Positions 25,263 through 34,243 are shown, counted from the first letter of the stretch. The stretch: 64,000 bases of DNA from Jeotgalibacillus haloalkalitolerans (GCF_034427455.1 NZ_JAXQNN010000004.1:214457-278456), one strand, 5' to 3'. A program made the numbers and translations. Notes: generated by a model from the sequence alone, not told the origin.

Positions 25263-26513
25263 TTACGCTTCCCCGCGCTGTTCTTTAATTTTTCGTTTCT
25301 TTTCAGATTCTGATACGAAAAGTGCGACTGCTGCATCACCTGAGATATTGATCGCTGTTCTGGTCATATCAAGTATTCTGTCTATTCCTATAATTAATCC
25401 GATACCGGCTACAGGAAGGTTGACTGATGTTAATACCATTGCCAGGAGAATCATTCCCACACCCGGCACACCGGCAGTTCCAATACTTGCTAGTACCGCG
25501 GTCAATACAACGGTCAGCAGCTCTACAAATGTCAGGTCAACCGCATATACCTGAGCGATGAAAATCGTCGCAACCCCCTGCATGATCGCTGTACCATCCA
25601 TATTAATTGTAGCGCCGAGCGGCTGAACGAATGAACTTGCAGGTTTTGACACCTTCAGCTCTTTTTGTGCAGTTTCCATTGAGATCGGCAGTGTTGCGTT
25701 ACTCGATGATGTACTGAATCCGACTGTCATGGCAGGGAAAAAGTTTTTATAGAACCAGATTGGACTCTTCTTTGCCAGGAACATAATGATTGAGCCGTAG
25801 GTAATCACTGCATGAATGACAAGCGCAAGTAATACGACAAGCACATACATTAAAATACTCTGCAATGAATCAAGTCCTGCTTCTCCAAGTGCTGAAGCAA
25901 TCAACCCAAAAGTGCCATAAGGAGCAAACTTCATGACGATTCCAACGAGGAACATCATGATATCATTCCCCTGTTCAAACAATTGATAGATGCCCTTTGT
26001 TTTTTCGCCGAGTACAGTAATTGCAAACCCGATAAATATAGCAAATGCAATGATTTGCAGCATATTGCCTTCAGCCATTGCCATAATAGGATTATCAGGA
26101 ATAATATTCAGCAGTGTCTCACCTACAGAAGGTGCCTCACTTTCCTCAAATTCAGCTGCATCTTTTTCTTCCTGTGTAAACAGTGAATCACTCCCAGGCT
26201 GAATCACAGATGCCAGTGTCAGTCCGATTGTGATGGCTATTGCCGTCGTCGTCAGGAAGGTGAGAATTGTTTTTACACCCATTCTGCCAAGTTTTTTCGT
26301 ATCACCCAGGCCGGCTACTCCAAGCACAAGTGAGAAGAAAACAATTGGCACAACGAGCATATTAATTAACCCGAGAAAAATTTCACCCAGCGGATTAAAT
26401 AAATATGTATCCAGCGTACTAAACAGATCGGATGCGAATATATTTAATACAAGGCCGACAATAATACCGAGCACTAAGCCGATGAGTATTTTAGCTGTCA
26501 GATTTATTTTCAT
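25263..26513 (-). CDS. Dicarboxylate/amino acid:cation symporter
   Basis: A 416-residue membrane carrier of the glutamate/aspartate-type DAACS family. Diagnostic motifs: MLVVPIVFFSLVLGVAGL, the serine-rich hairpin GFSTSSSNATLPISM, NMDGTAIMQGV (Na+/substrate site) and GIDRILDMTRTAINISGD. About eight helices and two re-entrant loops. Start at the ATG at 26513 after GGAGG; an upstream in-frame ATG adds six residues. Likely imports glutamate, aspartate or a C4-dicarboxylate; the exact substrate is not readable. Confidence 0.88.
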   Translation of the reverse strand: MKINLTAKILIGLVLGIIVGLVLNIFASDLFSTLDTYLFNPLGEIFLGLINMLVVPIVFFSLVLGVAGLGDTKKLGRMGVKTILTFLTTTAIAITIGLTLASVIQPGSDSLFTQEEKDAAEFEESEAPSVGETLLNIIPDNPIMAMAEGNMLQIIAFAIFIGFAITVLGEKTKGIYQLFEQGNDIMMFLVGIVMKFAPYGTFGLIASALGEAGLDSLQSILMYVLVVLLALVIHAVITYGSIIMFLAKKSPIWFYKNFFPAMTVGFSTSSSNATLPISMETAQKELKVSKPASSFVQPLGATINMDGTAIMQGVATIFIAQVYAVDLTFVELLTVVLTAVLASIGTAGVPGVGMILLAMVLTSVNLPVAGIGLIIGIDRILDMTRTAINISGDAAVALFVSESEKKRKIKEQRGEA

Positions 26514-26690
26514 ACAGTGTCCTCCATTCATACATGATAAGCAAACTGCTTTTTAATCTATACCCCCATCAATTTACCTGCTAACCACTCAGAAATCAAA
26601 TAATGCGCGGGAAAACAGGTCTATGTGCATATATTTTTTGAAAGATGGGTATAGTGAATTATGTAAGACGAAATGAAAGGAGCTGTTCGT

Positions 26691-27125
26691 ATGGCCGATC
26701 GATTGATTTATTTTATATCAGCAAACCATGAACGCAGCTCAATCGCTGAAGGATGGGCCTCACGTCTTTACATTCCCGGGACTGTTTTTAAAAGTGCGGG
26801 ATGGGCAGGGGCCAGGAAGAACCCTTTCACTTTACAGGCAATGCAAGAAATCAGTATAGATATAGCATCGATTACACCGTATCGCATAAGTGAAAGCGAC
26901 CTCAGGAAAGCGGATGTGATTGTCCTTATACAGGATCCGGAAAAAGATGAAGCGATCAGTATTCACCCTTCTTTTTCGGATAAAGTGATCAATTGGAATA
27001 TTGTGAATCCGGCTAAGCGCGCAGATGACCCATTTATAAAATGGGCCATGTTTCAGGAAATTTGTGATGAAATCGCGCTTAAAATCCGCGAACTTGAAAA
27101 AGATCTCTCAGCATCAGCTGTGTAA
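26691..27125 (+). CDS. ArsC/LMW-phosphatase-like protein, no catalytic Cys
   Basis: A 144-residue protein that follows the thioredoxin-coupled arsenate reductase/low-molecular-weight phosphatase fold: SSIAEGWASRL, VFKSAGWAGARKNPFTLQAMQEISIDIA, DVIVLIQDPEKD, NWNIVNPAKRADD, and FQEICDEIALKI. The active-site loop should read CX5R; here it is YFISANHERSS, without Cys, and the two resolving Cys of ArsC are also missing. The only Cys is in FQEICDEI. The protein is therefore unlikely to be a phosphatase or reductase. AAAGGAG lies upstream of the ATG. Confidence 0.7.
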   Translation: MADRLIYFISANHERSSIAEGWASRLYIPGTVFKSAGWAGARKNPFTLQAMQEISIDIASITPYRISESDLRKADVIVLIQDPEKDEAISIHPSFSDKVINWNIVNPAKRADDPFIKWAMFQEICDEIALKIRELEKDLSASAV

Positions 27126-27157
27126 TCCTCTGCCTGGAAGCAGAGGATACTTTTTTA
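27125..27157 (+). terminator. Intrinsic terminator
   Basis: ATCCTCTGC/GCAGAGGAT hairpin followed by TTTTTT. Confidence 0.8.
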
Positions 27158-27772
27158 TTCTGAAATCAGGACGGCACGAACAGGACTGCCATCCCCGTCT
27201 TTAATTTTCAGCGGCATGGCAATCAGCTGATAACTTCCCGATTCCACCTCATCCAGCACGATACCTTCTAAAATATTGATATCCTGCTGATGAAGCGCGT
27301 GATGAATCGGGAGCGGCTTGCTGTCAAGATGGTCTACAGATGGCAAATCCACCCCGATCAGGTTAATCCCCCGGCTTTTAAGATAAGCCGGCACCGCTTC
27401 ATTCATCACAGGAATACTTTCAGGAAACTCATTACGATTTCTCCAGGCAGTGGTTTTAAATAATACTGCTGTTATCCCATGACCCTTAAGCTCAATATGT
27501 TCTCTGGTGATCTCATCTATTCCCGTACAATCAATTACTTCTGCTTTTGCAAAATAACGATTTAAATCTAGTTCATCAGTCGTTTTTCCATTTTCATCAT
27601 AATGAAAGGGTGCATCAATATGGGTACCCATATGTGTGCTCGTTTCGATTTTACCTACATTCACTGACCCGCTCTCTTCCATCGGCCAGGCCACTTCGTA
27701 ATGAAAAGGCGTATCTCCTGGCCAGTTTGGTGTTTCGCTGCTAAGCATCATTGAAATATCAATCAGTTTCAT
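27155..27772 (-). CDS. kynB: Kynurenine formamidase KynB
   Basis: A 205-residue cyclase-family metal hydrolase. DISMMLSSETPNWPGDTPF at the N-terminus and the metal-binding STHMGTHIDAPFHYDENGKT (His and Asp ligands) identify it; GINLIGVDLPSVDHLDSKPLPIHHALH follows. It hydrolyses N-formylkynurenine to kynurenine. AAGGAG precedes the ATG. It lies 12 nt after kynU in one operon, which supports the specific name. Confidence 0.88.
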   Translation of the reverse strand: MKLIDISMMLSSETPNWPGDTPFHYEVAWPMEESGSVNVGKIETSTHMGTHIDAPFHYDENGKTTDELDLNRYFAKAEVIDCTGIDEITREHIELKGHGITAVLFKTTAWRNRNEFPESIPVMNEAVPAYLKSRGINLIGVDLPSVDHLDSKPLPIHHALHQQDINILEGIVLDEVESGSYQLIAMPLKIKDGDGSPVRAVLISE

Positions 27773-27784
27773 ATCAACAGCTCC

Positions 27785-29062
27785 TTACGCAATGACATTA
27801 CGTTCATTAGAATAGTGTTTATACGTTTCCTCTTTCATAATCCTCCTGATTAACTGCATTGCTTCATAAAGATCTTTATAACTTGTATAAAAGGCTGCCG
27901 GTGCAAGACGGATGATGTCAGGCGCCCTGAAATCAGGGATAATTCCTTCTGCTTTCATCGCTTTGCAAATACCGGCTGCATACGGGTGCTGAAGCGCGAT
28001 ATGTCCGCCTCTATCCTCATCAGCTGATGGTGTCACTTTTTTCATTCCAAACTGCTGCAGCTCTTTTTCCACAAAAGCAGCAATGTATCCGGTCTGATGT
28101 AACGACTTTTCTCTCAGCTTTTCAATCCCCGCTTCTTCAAAAAGCGCAAGACTTCCGATCAGTGGTGCAGTTGATAAAATATTCGGTGTACCGATCTGAT
28201 AAGCGCCTGCTCCATCTGCTTTTGTAAAAGTATGCGCCATATCAAACTGCTTTTCTTTATCAGAGCCGAACCATCCTTTTAATCCCGGCATATGATCGTG
28301 ATGCTTTTCATGAATGTATAGTCCACCTGTACCGCCGGGACCATTATTCATATATTTATAGTTACACCAGACAGCAAAATCAACGCCCCAGTCATGCAAC
28401 TGATGCGGAACAGCCCCAATCGAATGAGCGAGATCAAACCCGACAAGTATCCCCTTTTCATGCGCGCGTTTAGTAATCTCTTTAATAGGAAGAAGCTGGC
28501 CGCTGCGGTATAACACAGATGGTAATAACAGGACTGCTACTTCATCTGTACACACACGGTCAATATCCTCGACTGTTAATGTGACACCATCTTCTGAAGC
28601 TGCTTTGATTAATTGTTCTTCAGGGTTCAGTCCTTTTAGTGATATCTGACTTTGAAGTGCGTAAATATCAGATGGAAAATTTAATTCATCTGCTGCAATT
28701 TTCGTGCGCTTTCCTTCCGGCTGATAAAAGGTTGAAAGCATCTGATGCAGGTTCACAGTGATAGAGCCCGTCACAATCACTTCAGAAGGCTTTGCCCCAA
28801 TTAATGGTGCCGTCTTATCACCAAGTGATTCAGATAGGGTAAACCATGGATGTTCACCTTCCATCCACCCTTCGATCCCATATTTTCTCCAGCTGCCAAG
28901 CAGATCCATTACAGCCTGTTCTGCTTTTTTAGAAAGCAGCCCGAGTGAGTTGCCGTCGAGATAATACTGACCTTTTTTTATGTAAAATTCATCACGGAAC
29001 GCGGCTAATACATCCTTTTCATCAAACTGTTCTGCTTCATTCAAATCAAATGTGAAACCCAT
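27785..29062 (-). CDS. kynU: Kynureninase KynU
   Basis: A 425-residue PLP enzyme that cleaves kynurenine to anthranilate and alanine. Fold-type I signatures: [73 protein letters not shown], where the Lys after NY is the PLP lysine. First gene of kynU-kynB; GGGGGC lies upstream. The usual third gene, kynA for tryptophan dioxygenase, is not in the operon or the window. Confidence 0.92.
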   Translation of the reverse strand: MGFTFDLNEAEQFDEKDVLAAFRDEFYIKKGQYYLDGNSLGLLSKKAEQAVMDLLGSWRKYGIEGWMEGEHPWFTLSESLGDKTAPLIGAKPSEVIVTGSITVNLHQMLSTFYQPEGKRTKIAADELNFPSDIYALQSQISLKGLNPEEQLIKAASEDGVTLTVEDIDRVCTDEVAVLLLPSVLYRSGQLLPIKEITKRAHEKGILVGFDLAHSIGAVPHQLHDWGVDFAVWCNYKYMNNGPGGTGGLYIHEKHHDHMPGLKGWFGSDKEKQFDMAHTFTKADGAGAYQIGTPNILSTAPLIGSLALFEEAGIEKLREKSLHQTGYIAAFVEKELQQFGMKKVTPSADEDRGGHIALQHPYAAGICKAMKAEGIIPDFRAPDIIRLAPAAFYTSYKDLYEAMQLIRRIMKEETYKHYSNERNVIA

Positions 29063-29156
29063 TATAAAGCCCCCTATAGTACATAATGATTGAATTAATA
29101 TGATATTATCATACAGGAAAGCACATTGATTTGCGAAGTCAGGAGGAAGAGATCAG

Positions 29157-29435
29157 GTGCACAAAATCAGAATCGGATTCATTGTGATCCTCATCCCTAT
29201 CCTGGTCATTGAACCGGCCATCTCAGCGGCAGTATTGTACATACTCCCTCTGATTATCTTGCTGTCTATGAATGCGGCAATTACGCGCGACCGCATCCAA
29301 ATGCTGAATATGGCAATTTTAATATCCCTTTTGTATCTGATCGGCGTTTCTGCTGAATCTTATATCATCAGGCTGATCGCCATTATTTTTATTCTTTTTA
29401 CAATGCGGATCATTACTTATCAAAATGGAGGTTAA
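29157..29435 (+). CDS. Small integral membrane protein, unknown
   Basis: A 92-residue protein with three to four hydrophobic helices, starting at a GTG with AGGAGG 10 nt upstream. The sequence ([32 protein letters not shown]...) shows no motif I recognise. It ends 4 nt before the aldo/keto reductase start and contains its ribosome site, so the two are likely co-translated. Confidence 0.6.
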   Translation: MHKIRIGFIVILIPILVIEPAISAAVLYILPLIILLSMNAAITRDRIQMLNMAILISLLYLIGVSAESYIIRLIAIIFILFTMRIITYQNGG

Positions 29436-29439
29436 TCAC

Positions 29440-30342
29440 ATGCAAAGAATACAATTAGCAACTGATTTATCTATTTCAAAAACAGTACATGGCATGATGC
29501 ACCTATCAGGCTGGAACCTGTCAAAGGAAGAACGTCTGTCACTGATCCAGGAAGTCATGGAAACGGGCATTACAACGTTTGACCATGCAGATATTTACGG
29601 AGGGTATCAATGTGAATCACTTTTCGGGGAAGCGCTGGCACTCGAGCCTTCTCTCCGTGAAAAGATGGAAATTGTAACAAAGTGCGGGATTGTACTGCAA
29701 TCACCTAACCGTCCTGCACACAGAAGTCATCATTATGACACGAGTAAGGCACATATACTAAATTCAGTGGAACAGTCATTAAAGAACCTTTCAGTCGAAG
29801 CGATTGACCTGCTATTGATTCACCGGCCAGATCCATTAATGAATCCGGAAGAAACAGCAGAAGCATTTGATGAATTACACCGTTCAGGAAAAGTTAAACA
29901 CTTTGGTGTTTCTAACTTTAAAAGAAGTCAGTTCAACATGCTTCAGTCGTATGTCGATCAGCCGCTTTGCACCAATCAGATTGAGCTGAGTCCTTATCAT
30001 CTGGAGAATTTCGAAGATGGCACACTCGACATGACAATCGAAAAGAAAACACCTCCAATGGCGTGGTCTCCGCTTGCCGGCGGAAAGATTTTAACGGGTC
30101 AGGATGAAAAAGCTGTCAGAATTCGTGCAGCGCTTCAGGAAGTTGGCGAAGAAATCGGTACAGACCAGCTGGATGAAGTGATTTATGCATGGCTCTATAC
30201 CCATCCTGCCAACATTTCTGTCATTGCTGGATCCGGGAAAATCGAGCGGATCCAATCCGCTGTGAATGCACAGAAATACCGTATGGATGCTCACCAGTGG
30301 TTCACAATTTATCAGGCAGTCCTTGGTCATGATGTCCCTTAA
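29440..30342 (+). CDS. Aldo/keto reductase (YdhF-like)
   Basis: A 300-residue NADPH-dependent reductase with a TIM-barrel. TTFDHADIYGGYQCESLFGEAL holds the catalytic Asp and Tyr, VTKCGI the Lys region, DLLLIHRPDPLMNPEETAEAFDELHRSGKVKHFGVSNF the His and cofactor region, and VIAGSGKIERIQSA the NADPH-binding end. The ATG at 29440 has GGAGG upstream. The physiological substrate is not known. Confidence 0.88.
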   Translation: MQRIQLATDLSISKTVHGMMHLSGWNLSKEERLSLIQEVMETGITTFDHADIYGGYQCESLFGEALALEPSLREKMEIVTKCGIVLQSPNRPAHRSHHYDTSKAHILNSVEQSLKNLSVEAIDLLLIHRPDPLMNPEETAEAFDELHRSGKVKHFGVSNFKRSQFNMLQSYVDQPLCTNQIELSPYHLENFEDGTLDMTIEKKTPPMAWSPLAGGKILTGQDEKAVRIRAALQEVGEEIGTDQLDEVIYAWLYTHPANISVIAGSGKIERIQSAVNAQKYRMDAHQWFTIYQAVLGHDVP

Positions 30343-30374
30343 GTGAAATCAGCTAGTAAAAAATTTGCTGACTG

Positions 30375-30383
30375 TGGTAGAAT
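30375..30383 (+). promoter_or_regulatory. Extended -10 promoter of mpfA
   Basis: TGG-TAGAAT at 30375-30383; no clear -35. It would start transcription near 30390, ten bases before the leader stem begins. Confidence 0.5.
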
Positions 30384-30389
30384 ATAGGC

Positions 30390-30588
30390 AATTAAGATGA
30401 GAATGGAGGAAATCTGATGGGGTTATGAACCTGAACTGTATACGTGTTCGATTTGTCAAAGGCAATAAGGCTCAGAGTCAAGCTCTAATCGGAGCCTCCA
30501 TTCTATCCGGATGAACTCTGATGCCTATACACTAACATTCACAGGAGGTGGAAGAGAGCTTTCCGCTTAAGGGAATGCTCTCGCATCA
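30390..30588 (+). promoter_or_regulatory. Structured mpfA leader, possible riboswitch
   Basis: The ~200-nt leader contains: a perfect 10-bp long-range stem AGAATGGAGG (30400-30409) with CCTCCATTCT (30495-30504); an inner GGCTC/GAGCC pair (30469-30473 with 30492-30496) that competes with that stem; TCAGAG (30472-30477) that can also pair with CTCTGA (30516-30521), with GGCA/TGCC outside it (30461-30464 with 30522-30525). The CCTCC can alternatively pair with GGAGG of the ribosome site (30544-30548). It does not match the M-box, yybP-ykoY or other leaders I know. Confidence 0.6.
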
Positions 30589-30591
30589 TTG
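30543..30591 (+). promoter_or_regulatory. Hairpin-bridged ribosome site of mpfA
   Basis: AGGAGGTG (30543-30550) lies 38 nt before the TTG start at 30589. A hairpin GAGAGC-TTTCC ... GGAAT-GCTCTC (30554-30582) occupies the gap; when folded, only 9 nt (3 before, 6 after) remain between SD and start. Confidence 0.65.
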
Positions 30592-31944
30592 GAGATAGAC
30601 AATTTAATTTTGGTCGTTGTTTTACTTGCATGTACTGCATTTTTTGTAGTTTCTGAATTCTCTATTGTAAAGGTGAGGTCCACGCGGATTGATCAGCTGC
30701 TTGAAGAAGGACATCCAAAGGCTGCTAATGCAAAAAAAGTAATGGATAATCTGGATGAATATTTATCTGCGTGCCAGCTTGGCATTACCGTTTCTGCATT
30801 GGCACTCGGCTGGATCGGTGGACCGGTCATCGCAGCGATGATCGCACCGTTATTTGCAGGGTTTGACCTATCATGGACACCGGCTTTATCTTTCGTACTG
30901 GCATTTTCACTGATTACATTTCTGCATGTTGTCATTGGGGAACTGTCGCCTAAGATTATTGCTATTCAACAGGCTGAGAGAATTACATTAATGTTTGCAT
31001 CGCCATTAATCTGGTTTTATCGCATCCTTTATCCTTTTATCAGATTTTTAAATGGATCAGCGCGCCTTTTGACAGGAATGTTCGGCTTAAAGCACTCTTC
31101 TTCAAACGATGCTGCGCATTCAGAGGAAGAATTACGCATGATTCTTTCTGAAAGCTTGAAAAGCGGTGAGATTAATCAGTCAGAATATAAATTCGTAAAT
31201 AAAATTTTCGAATTTGATGAGCGTGTTGCAAAAGAAATTATGGTACCCAGAACAGAAATTGCAAGTGTGGACAGCGGCCTTACGCTGCTTGAAGTATTTG
31301 AAGTCATGAAAGAAGAGCAGTATACACGTTATCCTGTCACTGAAGATGGTGACCGGGATAATATTATCGGAATGATTAATATGAAAGAACTGATGACAGC
31401 ATTTATTGAAAATCAGGAAAATGGAAAGCGCACTGTATCTGAGTTTACTCACCCGATTATTCAGGTAATCGACAGTATTCCGATCCATGAGCTGCTTCAT
31501 AAATTCCAGAGAGACAGAATGCATATGGGTATCTTACTCGATGAATATGGCGGCACATCCGGTCTCGTGACAATGGAAGATATCATCGAAGAAATTGTCG
31601 GTGAAATTCAGGATGAGTTCGATGCTGATGAGATCCCTGATGTTCAGCAGATTAATGAGCATCATTATATACTTGATTCCAAAGTGCTTGTTCAAAGTGT
31701 AAATGAACTGCTCGATATTGATATTGATGAAGAAGATGTTGATACAATCGGCGGCTGGTTCATGACACGGAACTTTAACGCTGAGGTCGGAGATGAGATC
31801 TATGAACAGGGTCATGTGTTCAGAGTGAACGATGTAGAAGGATACCACATTCTCTACCTTGAAGTCTGGAAGCTGTCTGAAGAAGAAGTCTCTGAGGTTG
31901 AAACCACTCCTTCCCCTGCTGTCAGAACGACGGAAGCATTGTAA
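30589..31944 (+). CDS. mpfA: CBS/CNNM-type transporter (MpfA/YhdP-like)
   Basis: A 451-residue membrane protein: N-terminal DUF21 domain with four helices (NLILVVVLLACTAFFVVSEF..., LSACQLGITVSALALGWIGGP), two CBS domains (about residues 210-330; VPRTEIASVDSG, LDEYGGTSGLVTMEDIIEEIVGEIQDEFD) and a C-terminal CorC-HlyC domain. In B. subtilis, YhdP (MpfA) takes part in Mg2+ efflux. The TTG start agrees with the N-terminus MDIVNLILV that I recall for YhdP; no other start is in frame after the TAA at 30568. Translation relies on an unusual ribosome site. Confidence 0.85.
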   Translation: MEIDNLILVVVLLACTAFFVVSEFSIVKVRSTRIDQLLEEGHPKAANAKKVMDNLDEYLSACQLGITVSALALGWIGGPVIAAMIAPLFAGFDLSWTPALSFVLAFSLITFLHVVIGELSPKIIAIQQAERITLMFASPLIWFYRILYPFIRFLNGSARLLTGMFGLKHSSSNDAAHSEEELRMILSESLKSGEINQSEYKFVNKIFEFDERVAKEIMVPRTEIASVDSGLTLLEVFEVMKEEQYTRYPVTEDGDRDNIIGMINMKELMTAFIENQENGKRTVSEFTHPIIQVIDSIPIHELLHKFQRDRMHMGILLDEYGGTSGLVTMEDIIEEIVGEIQDEFDADEIPDVQQINEHHYILDSKVLVQSVNELLDIDIDEEDVDTIGGWFMTRNFNAEVGDEIYEQGHVFRVNDVEGYHILYLEVWKLSEEEVSEVETTPSPAVRTTEAL

Positions 31945-31990
31945 ACTGAACCCAAATTATACAATACAGTTTGTATTTTTAAGTAAAAAT

Positions 31991-32114
31991 AGTGTAGCGG
32001 AGCGTAAGGCGGCGACTCCGGGACGAATAGAGGGAAGCTGAGACCCCACAGCCTAAGGCGAGGAGGCTCAGCAACCTCCGTCCGGAAAGCGTCCGCCTGA
32101 AGCGCAGCGAAACG
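31991..32114. repeat. Family A repeat copy 2, with terminator
   Basis: AGTGTAGCGGAGCGTAAGGC to AGCGCAGCGAAACG, about 124 bases, highly similar to the copies at 42808, 48541 and the complement of 60280. It occupies part of the 395-base gap after mpfA; the terminator at 32121-32153 follows. Confidence 0.9.
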
Positions 32115-32120
32115 GGTACA

Positions 32121-32153
32121 AGAGCCAGAGACAATATTGTCACTGGCTCTTTA
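32121..32153 (+). terminator. Terminator joined to A repeat copy 2
   Basis: AGAGCCAGAGACAAT pairs with ATTGTCACTGGCTCT, then TTATTTATTT. Confidence 0.75.
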
Positions 32154-32303
32154 TTTATTTCAGATATCGTAATGAAATAATCATTGCTTAAACGGGCAGG
32201 AGACGGTAAAATAAACGGGTATAAAAAAACAGATTTTTTAACGCTTTGTATTGCAGGCATATTTTTTGCGCATTGCAGTCAGGGCATTTTATTTGAATGT
32301 TAG

Positions 32304-32317
32304 TGCAAGCGATTGCA
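32304..32317 (+). promoter_or_regulatory. cre/LacI-family operator
   Basis: TGCAAGCGATTGCA is a near-perfect dyad with the central CG of LacI/GalR-family sites and matches the CcpA cre pattern at all but one position. It lies 22 nt before the alpha-glucosidase start, close to the ribosome site. Confidence 0.6.
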
Positions 32318-32339
32318 TTAAATATGGAGGTGCCAATAG

Positions 32340-34022
32340 ATGAAGAAAATTTGGTGGAAAGAAGCTGTCGGTTATCAGATTTATCCGAGAAGTTTTCAGG
32401 ATTCAAACGGTGACGGAATCGGCGATTTACAGGGAATTGTACAGAGACTTGATTATGTAAAAGAGCTTGGAATTGATGTGATCTGGATCTGCCCGATGTA
32501 TCAGTCTCCAAATGATGATAACGGATATGATATTTCTGATTACCAGGCAATTATGGATGACTTCGGCACAATGGAAGATTTCGATACGTTATTGAATGAA
32601 GTGCACAAGCGCGATATGAAGCTGATCATTGATTTTGTTCCTAACCATACAAGTGATGAGCACCAGTGGTTCATTGAGTCCCGCGAATCCAAAGACAGCC
32701 CGAAGCGTGACTGGTATATCTGGCGTGACGGTAAAAAAGATAAGTCAGGCAAGACGATTGCCGAGCCGAATAACTGGGAAAGTATTTTTGGCGGTTCTGC
32801 ATGGGAATACGATGAAAAAACAGATCAATACTACCTTCACGTTTTCTCAACCAAGCAGCCTGATGTAAATTGGGAAAACCCCGAGGCAAGACAGGCGATT
32901 TATGATCAGGTGAATTACTGGCTTGATAAGGGAATTGACGGCTTCAGAATTGATGCAGTCAGCCATATTAAAAAGCGCAAGAAATTCCCTGATCTGCCAA
33001 ACCCTAAGAAGAAAAAGTATGTATCTTCTTTTGACATGCATATGAATCAAAAAGGAATCCAGCCTCTTCTAAAGGAATTTAAGGATAAAACATACGGCCA
33101 GTATGACGTGATGACCGTCGGCGAAGCAAATGGTGTATCCATTGATGAAGCAGACCTCTGGGTTGGAGAGAAAAAAGGCAAAATGGATATGATCTTCCAG
33201 TTCGAACACCTTGGACTGTGGGATGCTGAAACAAACCTTCAGCTTGATATCGTTGAGCTGAAAAAAGTACTGACCAGATGGCAAAAAGGCCTTGAGAACA
33301 ATGGCTGGAACGCTTTATTTATTGAGAACCACGACAAGCCGCGTGTTGTGTCTACATGGGGTAATGATGATGAGTACTGGTATGAAAGTGCAACGTCAAT
33401 GGCTGCGATGTACTTCCTGATGCAGGGTACACCTTTTATCTATCAGGGGCAGGAAATCGGTATGACAAACGTTCAGTTTGATTCAATCGATGATTACGAT
33501 GATGTATCTGCGAAGAACCTTTACCGGATCCGCCGTGAAGATGGTGTGCCGCACGATGATATTATGCGCATTCTGTGGGCTTCTTCACGTGATAACAGCA
33601 GAACGCCGATGCAGTGGTCAAGTAAAGACCAGGCTGGCTTTACTACTGGCTCCCCATGGATGAAAGTGAATCCAAACTACAAAGAGATTAACGTTGAAGA
33701 CCAGCTGAAGGATGAAGACTCAGTCCTGTCATTCTATAAGCGTATGATTGAAATGAAGAAAAACAATGAATTATTTACGTATGGCACTTATGATCTCATT
33801 CTTGATGAACATCACCAGATCTATGCTTACACAAGAACGCTTGAAGATGAGCAGGTTGTGATTTTCACAAATCTTTCTACAAAGGACGCAATTTGTGATG
33901 ACCTTGATTTTACATTAAGCTTTGACAAGCTGATGCTGAATAATCTTCCTGTTACGACGCATGATGATACTTCAACAATTGTATTGAAACCTTATGAGGC
34001 AAGAGTATACAAACTTAATTAA
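32340..34022 (+). CDS. GH13 alpha-glucosidase (oligo-1,6-glucosidase type)
   Basis: A 560-residue cytoplasmic glycosidase. GH13 regions: I DFVPNHTSDEH, II GFRIDAVSHI (nucleophile Asp), III GEANGV (acid/base Glu), IV FIENHDKPR (transition-state Asp). The N-terminus WWKEAVGYQIYPRSFQDSNGDGIGDLQGI is typical of MalL, oligo-1,6-glucosidase and trehalose-6-phosphate hydrolase. The substrate within this group cannot be fixed; the V in GEANGV after region III favours alpha-1,6 or broad specificity. ATGGAGG precedes the ATG. No transporter is adjacent; MsmX, 17 kb away, could energise import. Confidence 0.88.
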   Translation: MKKIWWKEAVGYQIYPRSFQDSNGDGIGDLQGIVQRLDYVKELGIDVIWICPMYQSPNDDNGYDISDYQAIMDDFGTMEDFDTLLNEVHKRDMKLIIDFVPNHTSDEHQWFIESRESKDSPKRDWYIWRDGKKDKSGKTIAEPNNWESIFGGSAWEYDEKTDQYYLHVFSTKQPDVNWENPEARQAIYDQVNYWLDKGIDGFRIDAVSHIKKRKKFPDLPNPKKKKYVSSFDMHMNQKGIQPLLKEFKDKTYGQYDVMTVGEANGVSIDEADLWVGEKKGKMDMIFQFEHLGLWDAETNLQLDIVELKKVLTRWQKGLENNGWNALFIENHDKPRVVSTWGNDDEYWYESATSMAAMYFLMQGTPFIYQGQEIGMTNVQFDSIDDYDDVSAKNLYRIRREDGVPHDDIMRILWASSRDNSRTPMQWSSKDQAGFTTGSPWMKVNPNYKEINVEDQLKDEDSVLSFYKRMIEMKKNNELFTYGTYDLILDEHHQIYAYTRTLEDEQVVIFTNLSTKDAICDDLDFTLSFDKLMLNNLPVTTHDDTSTIVLKPYEARVYKLN

Positions 34023-34030
34023 TACATGAT

Positions 34031-34066
34031 GAGCCAGGGACAAACGTGTCTCTGGCTTAATTTTAT
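34031..34066 (+). terminator. Intrinsic terminator after alpha-glucosidase
   Basis: GAGCCAGGGACA/TGTCTCTGGCTT hairpin then ATTTTATT. Same GRGACA core as the terminators joined to A repeats. Confidence 0.75.
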
Positions 34067-34243
34067 TAAGTCCTCTCACCCTCTTAGCGATTCCTGCATT
34101 AATTTGAACTATTATCTGAATTCTTTTCATTTCATTCTTGTCAATTTAGTGAAAGTAACCAGTAAAAGAGAGTTTAATCAAGAATAAAAGACTATAACTC
34201 TATTTTATGCGCTTTCATTATCTTTTTTATTTTAGGCAAATCG

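Noticed and set aside
30390..30540. Mg2+ (M-box) or Mn2+ (yybP-ykoY) riboswitch before mpfA
   Set aside because: The conserved words of these classes as I know them are not present; only a generic structured leader can be claimed.
31979..32260. Frames across A repeats (also 42699-42975 and 48439-48624)
   Set aside because: The repeated peptide (SLRFRRTLSGRRLLSL-type) only reflects the DNA repeat read in one frame; no start signals.
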